Assembly (NCBI GenBank): GCA_012845835.1 | Contig: JABAKD010000012.1 | Coordinates: 11,768,775-11,832,774, forward strand | DNA from: Undaria pinnatifida | Taxonomy: Eukaryota > Sar > Phaeophyceae > Laminariales > Alariaceae | Direction: 5' to 3' | DNA length: 64,000 bases | Part shown: positions 37,000 through 48,914 of the stretch, one piece after another | Numbering within the stretch: the stretch's first letter is position 1 | Layout of the letters: every line of letters begins with the position of its first letter | Made by a program: the position numbers and the translations under genes | Notes under the pieces: model-generated | What the model was told of the DNA's origin: nothing | The model's database searches: none | The model's input: only the letters and a program-made list of their open reading frames with translations

Positions 37000-37784
37000 A
37001 TATTTTTTTCCATAAGTGTCGTGGTACTGAGAGAAATTACAGGAAAGAGTCCTCGGCCAGCCGCTACGGCGACCAGCGCACTCTTAGTGTAGTCAATATT
37101 AAATAGTCTAGTGGGGACCTACCTGGGTGCAACTTGCATGCGCGTTTTGCTTTTTTGTTGTGTGCTGGACGTTCTCTCAGCGCCTGCAAGTCCCGACTAA
37201 GCAATCAACCGGCAGAGTACGAATCAGCCTATCAGTGGGGCCGGGCCGGCGGTACGAATCGGCCAAACAATAATTGGAAGCGCGAGAAGCGTCGGGCCGA
37301 GCATGGTGGGCTTCATCTGCCCGACATGCACTGACAATAAGATGGGCGCAGCCTACGCGCATGCGCTTGAGCTTCTTTTTCGTGGTCTTGTTGTGCCTGT
37401 TGTGTCCCGTGTTGTGCCCCTCGGTGCTTCCTTGGTTCTCTTATTTCTGTGGTCTGTTGATGTTTGCGATGAGCGACCGTTGTTGAAGGTCATGCCATTC
37501 ATTGGAGGATGACAAGCATAACAAGTCAAACTACCAGCAACAGCAGCAGTAACAGTAGCAGCTTCATGCCTTAGGGTTCCGGCTACACGGTTTTGGTTGT
37601 TCTCCGTGGTGCATGGTGCATGGTGGTAGTCGTTTTTGGTGTGTTGTGACTGGTAGAAAGTCGAGCAGTAAAAGTCTATGTTGGTGAAATAATTCGGGAG
37701 AGCGTGATGAGCTTGGTGTTCCTGGCATGCGGTGAATATTAAATTGCGTAGTGCTTTCTCCGCAGCTCATCATGGTTGTTCCCT

Positions 37785-38050
37785 ATGATGGCTCCGTGGC
37801 ACATAGTCATCTTCGTTCAATGTGTTCCACACTACTGGGCGTATTTTGTCATTTATTTGTTGGTGGCGGGAGTTTTCTGTCAATGCCCATTGACGCCTCG
37901 GGTTAGAGTGATTGTTCTCGTTGATGTCTCCGTGGCACATGGCCGCCCTCGTTCATGCGTTCCAGTCTGGGCGCATTTTGTCCAATTTTGTTAGTGTGGG
38001 AGGTTTCTGTCAATTTCAATACCAATTGACGCCTTAGGTTGGAGTGATGT
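37785..38050 (+). repeat. Two-copy tandem duplication, period 136 bp
   Basis: CTCCGTGGCACAT at 37792 and 37928, then GGGCGYATTTTGTC, TTTCTGTCAAT and TTGACGCCT in each copy. Confidence 0.85.
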
Positions 38051-39127
38051 TGATAGGCGCGGTTATGCACGTCGCTTAAGAATTTAGGTCATTTTAAGGG
38101 CACCGCTGGTAATTGCGATATCGGGGGCTGTGAGGGACAACCGTTGATGAGGTCAACCGTTCCACGCTTTTTCTCCGAGCATAAATAAAAGCGCGGCAGG
38201 AAAAGCGACACGCGTGGTACAGTAGCCCGAAAATTGCCACATGTTTTGCACCGGGTATTTTTCTCCTCTAGAAGTGCGGGGTGGAGCAGCTACGCAGCGT
38301 CGATTTTGTCAAATATTACACTCGGTTTCACTAGTAATATATACCTGGTATATGTTACTGTTACTGTACAAAGAGGAGTGGCAGTAAAAGTCGTAGTTGT
38401 GGGTTAGTAACTAAAGCAAATGCGCCATGAAATTTTCATGATACTGACTCGTGCCATGGTAGGTAGAGAGAAGGCATTTTTTTTTTAGTGGAACTTTTTT
38501 TTTTCCGTCTGACGGGGCTCCTCGATCTATAACCAACCGTGGAAATGATATTCTTCTTGTGTTTTTATCCCGGTGTTTCTCGTGCCTAGGCACGGCTATG
38601 AGTCTGTCCACATCGATGGACACTTCTCAGTGTACGTACTACTCGAAAAACAGTTGTTGAGTGAGGTTTGTAGCAGTTCTAATGACGCCCCCTTGAAAAC
38701 CATGGAGCACTACTACTACGCAACGTAGCCTGTGTCTTGACTAATATAAACATTATACGTACGGAGCCGCAGCTGTCCAAACTGCCCAGACCGTAGACAC
38801 GCGCAACACAACCCCATCAAAGGGTTCCATGATTGACTTTCTTGTGGCGGGCTGATGATGCCGGTTTAGGTTGCCAGTTTTCAGCGTTTACGCCTAGACC
38901 ATGTATGTGCTGCCTGTGCTCCACCCATGTATGTGCTGCCTGTCCGTGCTCCACGATCGATCGTGGCCTGTTTCGTCGTATCAAGAGATGTTGCCATCGT
39001 CTGGCAGTTTGTCGAAATAAGCACGTGAGTGTCTTTTGCGTCGAAGTATACTTGGTCAACGGAGCTTCTATATTCTCGAAAATGAATCACAACCCTCTAG
39101 ACTATATTTCAACAGAAGAATCTGGGA

Positions 39128-39264
39128 CGGATGCGCGCTACAATCAACAATGGAGGCAGCACGTTTGGCAGATATGTTTTCTGCATGACGGGACTCCTTA
39201 GCTCGTCGGAACGCCACACCATGAACATGTGTATAGTTTTTTGTATGTTGTACTAAGCGCCATA
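39128..39264 (+). mobile_element. Left part of a MITE-B copy split by the 13.84-kb element
   Basis: GCGCGCTACAATCAACAATG and GATGACGGGACTCCTTAGCTCGTCG-like text match the left half of the 20801 copy. The sequence stops at the LTR. On the far side, 53110-53236 ends with CCTTAGCCATAGCATCCGC, which resembles the right terminal repeat. Confidence 0.4.
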
Positions 39265-39533
39265 TGTTAAATTAATAGGTGAGGACACAGAGTGCCCCCT
39301 GCAGGTCTGCCAATTGGGTAGGTCCTCGGAGAGTACTCACTTTCGTTCCTTCGTAGAGATGTAGCTTTATTCGTTTCCACCAGAGCCCGGGATAGCTTCT
39401 GAGATCGGAGGCGCGTGCCTCCGATCTAATTCCTAACTTCCCCGAATATAAACCGCCAACCTTATCATACGAAACCCATCCAAATGATCTCAAATTCGGA
39501 TACCTACAGGCCTTTCGAGGCCGTATCTTAACA
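39265..39533 (-). repeat. 3' LTR of the 13.84-kb element
   Basis: Begins TGTTAAATTAATAGG and ends GTATCTTAACA on the plus strand, the same as the copy at 52837. CATA precedes it at 39261-39264 and follows the other LTR at 53106-53109. Confidence 0.95.
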
Positions 39534-39546
39534 CTAGCCCACCCTG
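39534..39546 (-). other. Weak polypurine tract
   Basis: The minus strand reads CAGGGTGGGCTAG directly before the 3' LTR. It is purine-rich but short and imperfect. Confidence 0.35.
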
Positions 39547-40389
39547 ATGAGTCGCATATGCAGAAATATGGGAGATTCGAGGAAACTCCGGTTCTACGAA
39601 CTAGACCATGAGTCGAAGATGCGGCTCCTCAAACCCCACTCCCACACCTCTAACCGTCTGGCTATGGAGCCAGGAACACGCGAAGAAAAGCAGTAGAAAG
39701 AAAAGCAGACCCTACAGCAAGGCAATAGTCACCCATCAAAAACTTGCCGCATGCCGCCGGCGTGGCGGGGGGGCAGAAAAGGCTCTAGAACCTGCCGCAT
39801 GCCGCCGGTGTGGCGGGGGGGGGGGGGCAGGAAAGGCTCTACGGTAAACCAACCACAGAAAAGGTACTATGGCGAGGCGAGCCCTCGTCGATATGGAGGG
39901 GAACACAGGCGCTAACACAAGGGAGAAGTCATGCGAAAAACCTCCCGCGGGCCATCGGCAAGGCGGGGGGTTAGACGAGGAAACGACGAATACCCGGGAT
40001 GGAAGATGTCAACACCTACAGCCCCGCTAGGGGAGGAAGTGTTTAGACAAAAAAAATCAGAACAAATACAACACACAAAACATAAAAGATGACACACAGA
40101 CCCGTACACTGGTCGCCCCCCGGCTCTGGGCTGAGGAGGGCGTCGGCAGGGCGAATTTGAATGATGACAAAAAGACGACAGCCCTGCGCCTCAGATAGCG
40201 GCGTTTTACCCGAACCCTGACCCGGCACTGAGTAGGGGGTTCGGCAGGACAGAAAAGAAAAAAAATGGAAAGAACCGCCCCAAAACTCGATGAAGACCCT
40301 CAGAACACTACGAACGACCCAAAGACAAAGACGCAAAACTCATACCTCAAAAAATGAAGAACTATCGAGAAACGGTGGTGGCTTGGAAG

Positions 40390-42700
40390 TCAACTGGCCA
40401 CGGCCGCGCCTCGAGATTCGTCTACGTTACGTTGGATTCCCCGAGGAAACGCACTGGCGATGTGAACTTGCAAGCACCAAGAGCCTCGTACGGCTCCCGT
40501 TGAAGTCGTGTAGCGCGCCGGGGGAAGAGGGAGTTTAATCGGTCCCGGGTCGTCCAGAAAGCGGACCAGGTATACCTTGTCCTCGGTAGTGCTCGCGCTG
40601 ATTTTTCCTAGCCACCATAAACCATCGTCTCCCTTGTACCAAAAGTGGGCTCCCTTAGGAAGTACGGTGTCGTGGTAGCGACGGAGCCAATCGGTGCGGG
40701 AAACACAGGCGTAGCCCGGCGCTAGGAAACGTTCCCCGTTGTTGCGGGAGAGCTCACGCTGTGCCGCCCCGATCCGCATTCGGCGGTAAAGGCGGTTGGT
40801 TTGGCGGTGCTGGTCCGGGGTTCCGGCCCAATAACGCAAGATGTGGGAGCGGGAGAGGTGAAGGTCCATTTCCCGCTCCCAGGACGGTTCGGAGAGTCCC
40901 GCCCAATGCGTCTTGTATAGCACCGCGATGACGCCACCTCGCCCCCGTACCGACTGATGACCAGTGATCTGCTCCACCTCCAGCCGTTGGAGGGGAGTCG
41001 AAACGTCGTCTTGAGTGACGTGGTACGGCGGGGACTTCTTGGAAAACTTGTTGAGCACATACTGTGTCAGCCCCGCCGGTAGGTATTTGGGCATGTCCCC
41101 GCTGTCGTGGGGGTTGGCACAGGGTTTGCAGCGCTCAATAGCCACACGCCGACGAGCGTCCGAACCAGGCAGGTCGGAAGGGAGATCCAAATAAAGGAGG
41201 TTGCTCCCGAGCGGCGAGCCGTCCGGGGTCTCGGCGGCGGAGCAGGGACCGACGGCCAGGACCTTGTATGGGCCCGTCCAGTTAAGCGCGAGTTTGGCCT
41301 TGAGTACCTTGGCGTCGGTATTCGCTTTCACACCCTGGCGGATGGTAGAGGCAGAATTGTATACCCATGCCCAACCACCCACGGTGAAGTTAGGTGCTGG
41401 ACGCAGCGCGTCAGCGAGGGAAGAATTTCTGCGGTTAACACGGGAAACGGTGAGGGCGTGGTGTGCGCGGACAATGTCGTTCGCGCGCTTTTGCCGGTCG
41501 GTGGCCAAATCGCAATAGGCCAGGTGGTCACGGGCGAGACTCTGGTGTCCCACGACACCTTTGCGGTCGAAAATCGTCAGGGGGAGCCGTGGGAGTCTGC
41601 CCATGTGGACCTCGTTGGGCGCCAAACCCGTCGCCGCGCTGACAGAGTTGTTGTAAGCGAATTCGACGTGGGGCAGATGCGAGTCCCAGTCGTCTTGTCG
41701 CTCGTTGACGACCATAGCCAGCATTTGTGCCATAGTGTGATTTACCCGCTCAACGCCCCCGTTACAGTTGGGATGGTAGGAGCTTGTATCATGCTTGTGT
41801 ACACCTAATAACTGATATACAGCTTGTGAAAGCTTGGAGCAGAACTGCAGTCCGTTGTCCGAGAGTATGGTGCGCGGGCACCCCTACAAGGGTATGTATT
41901 GGTTCACCAGGATATTGGCTGTACCTTCCGCGGTGAACTCAGCGGCAGTGACGGGGAACATGTCGGCCCGACGACTGAAGCGATCGGTGAACAGCAGGAT
42001 GTAGGTGTTGCCTCGTGGTGTGACCGGAAGGGGGCCGAAGTAGTCAACACTGACGGCGATACCTGGACCTTCCGGCAGAGGCATTGTGATGATGGGCCAG
42101 CGGACAGTCAGCCGTGGGGTTATCCGCGCTTGGCACTTCAAGCAGTGGCGAAGCCACCACCGGGTACACACACTCATGCCAATCCACCAATAAAAACGCT
42201 CCAGCATGCGCAACGTGCGCGTGGTGCCAAGGTGGCAGGAGGCCGTCGAGTGGCAAGCTTGCATGATCCAAGGGCGCATGAGCAGGGGAACGTAGATGCG
42301 AACTGGCTCGTCGTTTAGCAAAGCAAGCAGCTCGCCCCACAGAGTTCGGTTTGTCGGAGCTTGTTGGCGGTAGTGTCGGGTTACGGACGAGTAGGACGAT
42401 GTCGTCGTCGGTTGTATGTAGTCGACCCTTACCCGCCAGCTCCTGGATGTCTGAGAGGGAGGGACGCTTGTGCAAGAGGTAGCACGCCAAAAAGTCGGGC
42501 GGCAGGACCGATTGCCGGCCGATAGAAACGTAACGCATCATGGCGTGGCACGTCGGCTCAGCGTGCTGCTCTCGCTTCCAATCGTAATGCGAATAACGCG
42601 CGACGGAATCAGCGAAACGCAATTCAGCAGCGTTGCGAAGGGCGTCCGCCCTTGTATATGCGGTCGGCGTGCCACCAGGAGAAGGCGTGAGCCGTAAGAG
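40390..42700 (-). pseudogene. pol: Integrase with chromodomain and extra C-terminal domain
   Basis: Integrase inserts element DNA into chromosomes. The pre-integrase part (42.7-42.35 kb) shifts frame at about 42.34 kb. The zinc-binding HHCC module is CHSTASCH and then CLKCQ. The catalytic triad is in VSVDYFG, ILSDNG and GGVERVN. A single TAG at 41881-41883 splits the core between the first and second aspartates; the frame is otherwise open down to 40390. A GPYKVL segment follows. A chromodomain (about residues 252-300 of the last 447) contains YKTHWAGLSEPSWERE and should steer insertion to marked chromatin. A further domain with FWYKGDDGLWWLGKIS and YLVRFLDDPG looks Tudor/agenet-like. Confidence 0.85.
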
Positions 42701-43284
42701 AGGAGTTCCCATATAGGCTCTGCGAGGTCGCGGTCGGACGGCAGTGGCACCGTGCGGACCGGCGAGTCGACAAGAGCAGGGGTCGCGGCGGCGACGGGGT
42801 CGGCTGCGGCCGTGGAACTCGCGACGGGGTTGTACTTCGTCCGCAAGATGGCCGAGGGGCCCCGCCGGGCCCGAATCCATAATCTACAGCGGGAGTGCAT
42901 TACCCGTTGTTATCGCTGTTCGTCGGCGCGTCGTCGACGACGGAGGGGCTGGAGTGCCAAGCATGGCGGAGACGGACACAGTCGAACCGGTGGTCGCGGC
43001 GGGGGCCGTCTCCTGTAAAGAACTCCGGGATAGATAAGTCGGCTGTGCGATGGGCGTCGCTGCAGCCAGGGCTTCTGCGGAGCCCGTGCCGCCCTCGATG
43101 GGTATGGCAAAGACCGAAGCGAAAACAGTGTCGGCGGCAGGTGAAATCGACCCGCGGCCGGTACAGCCTTCGGTAGTGGCGACGGAGGCAGAAACACGAG
43201 CGACGAATCTCCCCGGGGAAACAGAAAGGCCGTCAATCCTTATACGTGGCTCGTGTTTGCGAAAATCGTGAAACGCGGTAGAGG

Positions 43285-43450
43285 TGAGAGGGAGCCCACC
43301 CAAGGCAGCATGTTCAGTGCGGGGCACGAGCCCACCCAAGACAGTGCTTTCGGCGAGGGGTTCGAGTCCACCCAAAGCAGTGCTTTCCGTGTGGGGCACG
43401 AGCCCACCCAAGACAGTGCTTTTGGCGAGGGGCGCGAGTCCACCCGAACC
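43285..43450. repeat. 36-bp tandem repeat, about 4.5 units
   Basis: Units begin GAGCCCACCCAA or GAGTCCACCCAA and hold CAGTGCTTTC. On the minus strand the 12-residue period reads TVLGGLVPHTES-like inside a 279-codon open frame (43723-42884) located between the RNase H stub and integrase. Confidence 0.85.
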
Positions 43451-43771
43451 GACTCCTGGGATCGGCGAGGGGGGAGCGCGCAGCCCGCGGGTCCGTAGGA
43501 GGTAGATACCGCTATCTCCAACGGGGTTGAGGCTTGTCAACCCCACGAGGTTGAATTTTTTCAAGCCACTGCGGTCGTACTCCGTAGCGGGCTCTGGAAA
43601 ACGGGCCGGAAAAATCGGCGATGCCCTTGGCGCTGCCTTTGCGGTACTCGAGTGTGCAATCGAACGCGGTGACGAACTCAAGCTACCGCTGGACTCGTGC
43701 ATTGAGGGTCCCCACTTTGCCAATGCTCTCTTATGTATTGTGGCCGGAGGATATGCGGAACTTTGTTCCCC

Positions 43772-43890
43772 TCAGTATCCTCGGAGGTGTTTGGGAACCC
43801 AAGCAATGCTGCCGGTCCCCAAATCTATAGGAGTCCAGTGCCTCTCCGAGTCGAGCGTTGCTCGACTGATAAACGCGATTTTCATAGTGA
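43772..43890 (-). pseudogene. RNase H fragment of the 13.84-kb element
   Basis: About 38 residues, starting KIAFISRATLDSERHWTPID and ending KHLRGY, match the first half of the Gypsy RNase H region that normally follows reverse transcriptase. The expected continuation with the TDHxAL motif is absent. Sequence on both sides is low-complexity, so this is a stub left after loss of reverse transcriptase. Confidence 0.6.
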
Positions 43891-44340
43891 ACAAAACGTC
43901 GTCCAGCGTCACAGTACCCTCGACGAAACAGGGGCAGTGTTCTGACATCGCAAGGTCAGGGCCGACGCTAGAAGCTATCTCCACAACTTCACGGCTTTTC
44001 ATTGGCCAACGCGCCCGAGAAATAGGTCGGAAACGCCGAAGGGGAAGCTTTGCGAGCGCTGGCCGCTGTGAACGGTCTGGTTGCGGCGCGGACGACATTT
44101 CTTGGTTCTTGCACTCGCAGTGCAGGTGCGGAACCGACTAGGGGAGGCCGGGTGCGCCGACCCGGTCTCATTGTCGCAAATAGCTGCGCGAACGGCAGAA
44201 AGGGCCTCACCGAGCAAGTTTTCCTCTCCCCTGGCATGGGCTGTTGGCCCTGGGACCATCAGCCCGGAGACCAACGCCCCACACTGGGTTCAGAGGGCAG
44301 GATTCAGCCAGAAGCTTGTTGTCAGAGCTCAAAAGGTGAC

Positions 44341-44367
44341 TTTTTTTTTTTTTTTTTTTTTTTTTTT
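44341..44367. repeat. Homopolymer T tract
   Basis: 27 consecutive T on the plus strand inside the 13.84-kb element. On the coding strand it is poly(A), which may be a trace of an inserted polyadenylated sequence. Confidence 0.7.
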
Positions 44368-44694
44368 GTGGCTGAATTCTGCGTGAATTTGGCGTAGGTG
44401 CCAGGTGACACGGCGTTTTGCTTCTCCCTGTCCCCAACAGCGGAGTCAAAGTTGTGCACGCCTCGACCGATGCGTTTGCGTGTGCTTGGACGAGGCGACG
44501 ACATAATGAGCCCCACTGCTCGATGGTCTTGCAAAAACTTGGTCTTTTCGGCCATCATGTCCTGCTCCGCGCAAGAATATGATACGTCGTCCACGGCAAA
44601 CGACGAAGGGGACCAGGGTGGAAAATAGGATGGGAGCTGCCAGAATAACACCACTTGGCTGTGGAGTATTCGAGAGAAGGGTCAAAATCCGTGT

Positions 44695-45545
44695 TGAAAT
44701 TTGGGCCTGCAATGTCCCCGTCCAGGAACACCAGGCCTCGGGAGCACGACGCGAATCCGAACCCGTGGTATCTCGCCTCGGGTCTTTCTTCGCTCGTTGG
44801 CGGAAAAGCGCGAGAATCCGCTCTAACTGCGCCCGAAAAATGGCAAAAACCGACGGCGCCAACCCGTCGGTAGCCTCGTTCGGCATTTGTGGGTCTGCAA
44901 TGTCCCCTTTTGGGAACACCAGTCCTCGGCTACTTGGGCGTGTAATGTCCCCTTGCGGGAGCACCAGGCCTCAGGAGCAACATGCGAGTCCGAACCTGGG
45001 GTTTCTCGCCTCGGGTCCTCCTCACTCGCTGGCGGAAACTCGTAAGAAGCCGCCCTCATTGCACCCGAAAACGAGTCCAACACCGACGGTGCCAACCCGT
45101 CGGTAGCCTAGTTCGGCATTTGGGTCTGCAATGTCCCCGTCTGGGAACACCAGTCCTCGGCTCTTTGGCCTGTAATGTCCCCTTGCGGGGGCACCAGGCC
45201 TCGGGAGCAACATGCGAGTCCGAACCTGGGGTTTCTCGCCTCGGGTCCTCCTCACTCGCTGGCGGAAACTCGTAAGAAGCCGCCCTCATTACACCCGAAA
45301 AAGAGTCCAACACCGACGGTGCCAACCCGTCGGTAGCCTCTTTGGGCATTTGGGTCTGTAATGTCCCCGTCTGGGAACACCAGTCCTCGGCTCTTTGGGC
45401 CTGTAGTGTCCCCCTCAGGAACACCAGGCCTCGGGAGCACGACGCGAGTCCGAACCCACGGTTTCTCGCGTCGTGGCCTCTTCGCTTTTTGGCGTATAAT
45501 CGCAAGAAAACTGCTCCAACTGCGCCCAAAGGGGCAGGGGCTCTG
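44695..45545. repeat. About 230-bp tandem repeat
   Basis: Roughly 3.5 units, measured from AACCCGTCGGTAGCCT at 44861, 45094 and 45324. Each unit also holds AATGTCCCC boxes and GAACACCAG. It lies where reverse transcriptase would be expected in this element. The period is not constant at a multiple of three, and no protein was recognised. Confidence 0.85.
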
Positions 45546-45939
45546 AGCTGTTTCTGCTTGACGAGAGGCGCGATTCTTCCGTAAATTTACGGGAATAGCG
45601 TCCAGCTGATCAGGCTGGAGGCCGTGGAGTCACCACTGGCCCGTCGCGCAGTGTCGGATCTTCTTCCTGTGCCACTGGGGCAGACGTAGCCTGAAACACG
45701 TGGGTTAGCGTGTTAAAAGACGAAGCAGGGTCCGTAAACCCTGTGGGCGTCTTCTGGAGCGGGGCTCGGGCAAGGCAATAATATTTTTACCCGAGGAGGC
45801 TCTCTTCCGTTATGTCTCTTGGAGAAGGGAGACGAGGTAGCTAATCTTGTCGACTCCTCCTTGATGGAAAAAAGGACAGAGCGCCCGCTCTTATCGCGAG
45901 CAAACACTGGATCGAGCCTCGCAAAAGATCTCGGTGTTT

Positions 45940-46390
45940 TAGTGTTGGCCTTCCCACACCTCAAATCGACCGCCACCTCGTGGTCAGAAAAAGTGTTTCG
46001 AGGGTCGACCGTCCCACACCTCAAACCGACCGCCACCGCCTGGTCAGGGAGAGGGGGGGATGCACACATACGCGTAAAAAAGGCGACGCGCCGTCGCTGC
46101 AGCTATATTGTTGCGCGGCGCGTACCTAGAGGGGGAGCGCGCAAAGCGCAGGCTCCCGTGCCATGGTTGATGGGGGCGGCGTTTGGAGCGCGTACCCCCA
46201 TTGCTGAGTTTATGCCGCGGCTGAGGGAAACGGCGCTGGAAGCGCGGTTCCCGTTGCCGAACTCAGACCATGACCGAGGGGAACGTCGCTGAAAGCGCGC
46301 GTTCTCGCCGTCGAAAAAGAAAGAAAAGAAAAAAAATTACCTGGCTGGAGGAAACCACGCTTGAAGCGCTAGTTTCCGCCGCCGGTACTA
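45940..46390. repeat. Short degenerate tandem duplications
   Basis: A unit of about 57 bp with CCCACACCTCAAA and GACCGCCACC occurs twice (45950-46055). It is followed by roughly 75-bp degenerate units sharing GGAAACGGCGCTGGAAGCGC-like text (46160-46385). All lie within the 13.84-kb element. Confidence 0.6.
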
Positions 46391-46818
46391 CGCCGTGAGA
46401 ATCGTCCGCAGACGGCGTAGGAGCCCGTAGGCTCTTGACAGAGGCAATCTGTGCTGCGTTTCTGGACAGGCTAGCAACAGAACACGAGCATTTCCTGAAA
46501 CCAAAATAGGTACCCCCCGACAGTGTTGTCGACGGTGCCGTACCGCCGTCGAGCTGTCAATTGCCGTTACGGAATGTGCCAGGTTGGCGCGCACATTTAT
46601 TTTCGCCCGGGTTGTGGGCTGCTCCAAAGCGCATTCGAGAAGCGGGAGCGGGGGCAGAAGAGGCGGGCGAGCGCAGGATACCATGGTGATCCGACGTGTA
46701 TGTGGTATCGTTGTAACAGTTTACCTGGCCCTGATCCTGAAAGATGGCGACGATTTTTCTTGTGGTTGTTTGGGCGAGAGGATTTGTCGTCTCGGCGGTA
46801 GCAGACCATGCGTGTTTG

Positions 46819-48914
46819 TCAACGTCGGTGTGCGTCATCGTCGCCAAGTTGGCCTAGTTCAGGGTTCAAGCAGCCACTCGCAGTAATATAAGGATGCCTA
46901 CAATGCTTGAAGGAATGGTTGTCTTCGTGGCAGTTGAGGCAAAGCCCCCGGTTTTCTCGGAGGGCATCAGCGCGAGGTGAAAGGAGGCCGCTCCAAAGGG
47001 GAGGGTCGACTGTCTTAAACGAGGCCTTGACGGCGAAACCTTCTGCATAATGATGCTCTTCTAGTGGCCAGCAGTTCGATGTGTGGTCAAGCCAAGGGTC
47101 AGATGAATCATCGATGGGCATGACAGTTGAATGATGGCTCGATCCCGTCTGCCACGAAAGCGACTGGGACGGCACTCGGCCCTGGCCGCGCCCATGATCG
47201 GCGGGCCGGGGCCCCGACAGGGCGCATGACCGCGCTCCCGTCTAGGAAACAGGGAGAGAAAAAATGTTTCGCCGTTGACGGCAGGTGTCTTCTTAGTCAC
47301 TAAAAGACCGCCACATAGCATCCAACGAGATGTACGGCCGCGGGTTCGTTGCCTTCGAACCAGGGTACAACGCAGGCAGGAGAGCCGGAAATTGCTCATT
47401 CGCCGCCACCCGAACCACCTCCAAACACCACATCCGTCCCCGGAGACAAAACACGCTCACTCCCCGTAGCGGTCGGCATGAGTACGCGAAACTCCCGACT
47501 GAAATCAGAAAAAGGCATGCCGTTACACATTCCAAAAGTATGCAACGTAGTGTAGCCCTCCTCCGTATCAACCCCGTCGAAGTGCGTGATCAGCAGACGC
47601 AACAGGAGGGTGAACGCCTCAGGCCCAGATGCTCCTCCTGCCATGGTTTTTGACACTTTTTGCCTGCTACCACGACCACCTCCGTGTGGTCCGTGCTCGA
47701 GGACCAAGACGAGCGGGAGGACGTTGACGAGCTGTCCCACGCTGAACGTCCTCTCGCGCCATTCCTCTGCCAGAGCTGCGGCCAACTGCCCCGGTTGTTG
47801 GACCGAAATTGCCCCCTCGGCGGCGCCCTCAGGCACACCAGCACCCGATGCGCTGTCACCCCCGCGGCGGCGGTGGTGGTCGCCACCCCCACCATTTTTG
47901 CTGCCACCCCCACGGTTGCGGTCCCCGCGGTCGCGACTGTCGCGACATTTTCGCCGGTTTCGTTCTGCCAACTCTTTCTCTGGGGTCCGGCCAAAAGACA
48001 GGGTCGGGGTCCTCGTCGTGGGCTATCAGCAGGGCCTTGACGAGGGCAAGGGTCGGGGCGGCTCTCGTCTGTCTAGCACAGGGCGTACAATCCACGCGAG
48101 CCCAGGCCGCTTCCATTGAGGACATCCGCTTGCCGCGACGCCGGCCTCTCTGACGGGAGGAGGGCGCAGGCCGTTTCCACCACCGCGGGTCGCCAACGCT
48201 GAGGAGAAGTCTACCCGCGTTGCAGACGCCATGCACGCGACGATGCCCTTGAAGAGGGCGTCGTTCCCGGGTCGTGGTCGCTGGGATGCGACACCCTGCG
48301 GGCGCGACGAAGGCAAGGGTCCGCGTTAGCTCCCGCCACAGACGACGCAACTGATTGAGCGAGGGCTTGTTGCGCCCTCTTCGCAACCAGGGACGACTCC
48401 CGCGCAGCGGTCTTCGCCTGTTCGATATCTTCGTCAAACCGACGTCGGCGTGCTATCGTCTGGTTGACGTCGTCGAGCGCCCGCTGGGCCCGCGCCGCCG
48501 CGTATGCCAAGACCAAGGGGGCGGCATGGGTGCCCCGGTCCCGGGAGCTCTGGGAGTGGCGCTCTGTCGAGCGCGGAGAGCCCAGGTGGCGGCGGTGGTG
48601 CCCTGTCGAGCGCGGGGGGGGGGCAGCTGGTAGCGCTCCCCCGGGGCTGGCGAGAGCTGGCGTCGAGACGCCCCCGAGTCCGGTGGGGGTTGGTCCGTCT
48701 TCTTCTCAGCGCGAACCAGCGAATCGACCCGCTTGGTTGGTGGGAACGGGTGGAGGTATGGTGCTCCGTCTTCTGTCTCGTCACCGGAACCCGCCACCGA
48801 TGGTTCCCCCCGTCTCGAGTCGCGGCATCTCGAGCGAGCTCTCCCTGTCTCGTGGGCATCCAGGTTGGGGTGCGTGGAAGACCTCAGCCAGCCCCGAGTA
48901 GCCCCCATCGTCAC
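46819..48914 (-). pseudogene. gag: Gag of the 13.84-kb element, frameshifted
   Basis: A Pro/Arg-rich N-terminal part (48.9-48.0 kb) is followed by a Gly/Arg-rich stretch and a conserved-looking capsid segment (47.75-47.45 kb) with LLRLLITHFDGVDTEEGY. The frame then changes at about 47.44 kb, where TTT replaces an expected TT, and again near 47.30 and 47.17 kb. A CCHC zinc knuckle with spacing C-x2-C-x4-H-x4-C lies at 46941-46900 (CLNCHEDNHSFKHC). Gag normally packages the element RNA in cytoplasmic particles. This copy should not make a full protein unless the shifts are programmed, which seems unlikely at three sites. Confidence 0.7.

Larger units (their letters stand above)
34346..39127. 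other. Mostly unassigned DNA between oxidase gene and Gypsy element
   Basis: Apart from the MITE-B copy, the minus-strand frame at 34687 and two tandem duplications listed separately, I see no gene. Several AT-rich stretches (35.0-35.4, 38.3-38.8 kb) lack open frames. Confidence 0.45.

Noticed and set aside
39544-39586. Hammerhead-ribozyme-like CTGATGAG and GAAAC words beside the 3' LTR
   Set aside because: The sequence between them does not form a proper stem II and no matching stems I and III with a cleavage site were found.
41107-41808. 233-codon plus-strand open frame
   Set aside because: It is antisense to the Gypsy integrase and has no domain of its own.
43355-43375. GGGTTCGAGTCCACCC resembling a tRNA T-arm
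   Set aside because: It is part of the 36-bp tandem repeat, with no acceptor stem or anticodon arm around it.
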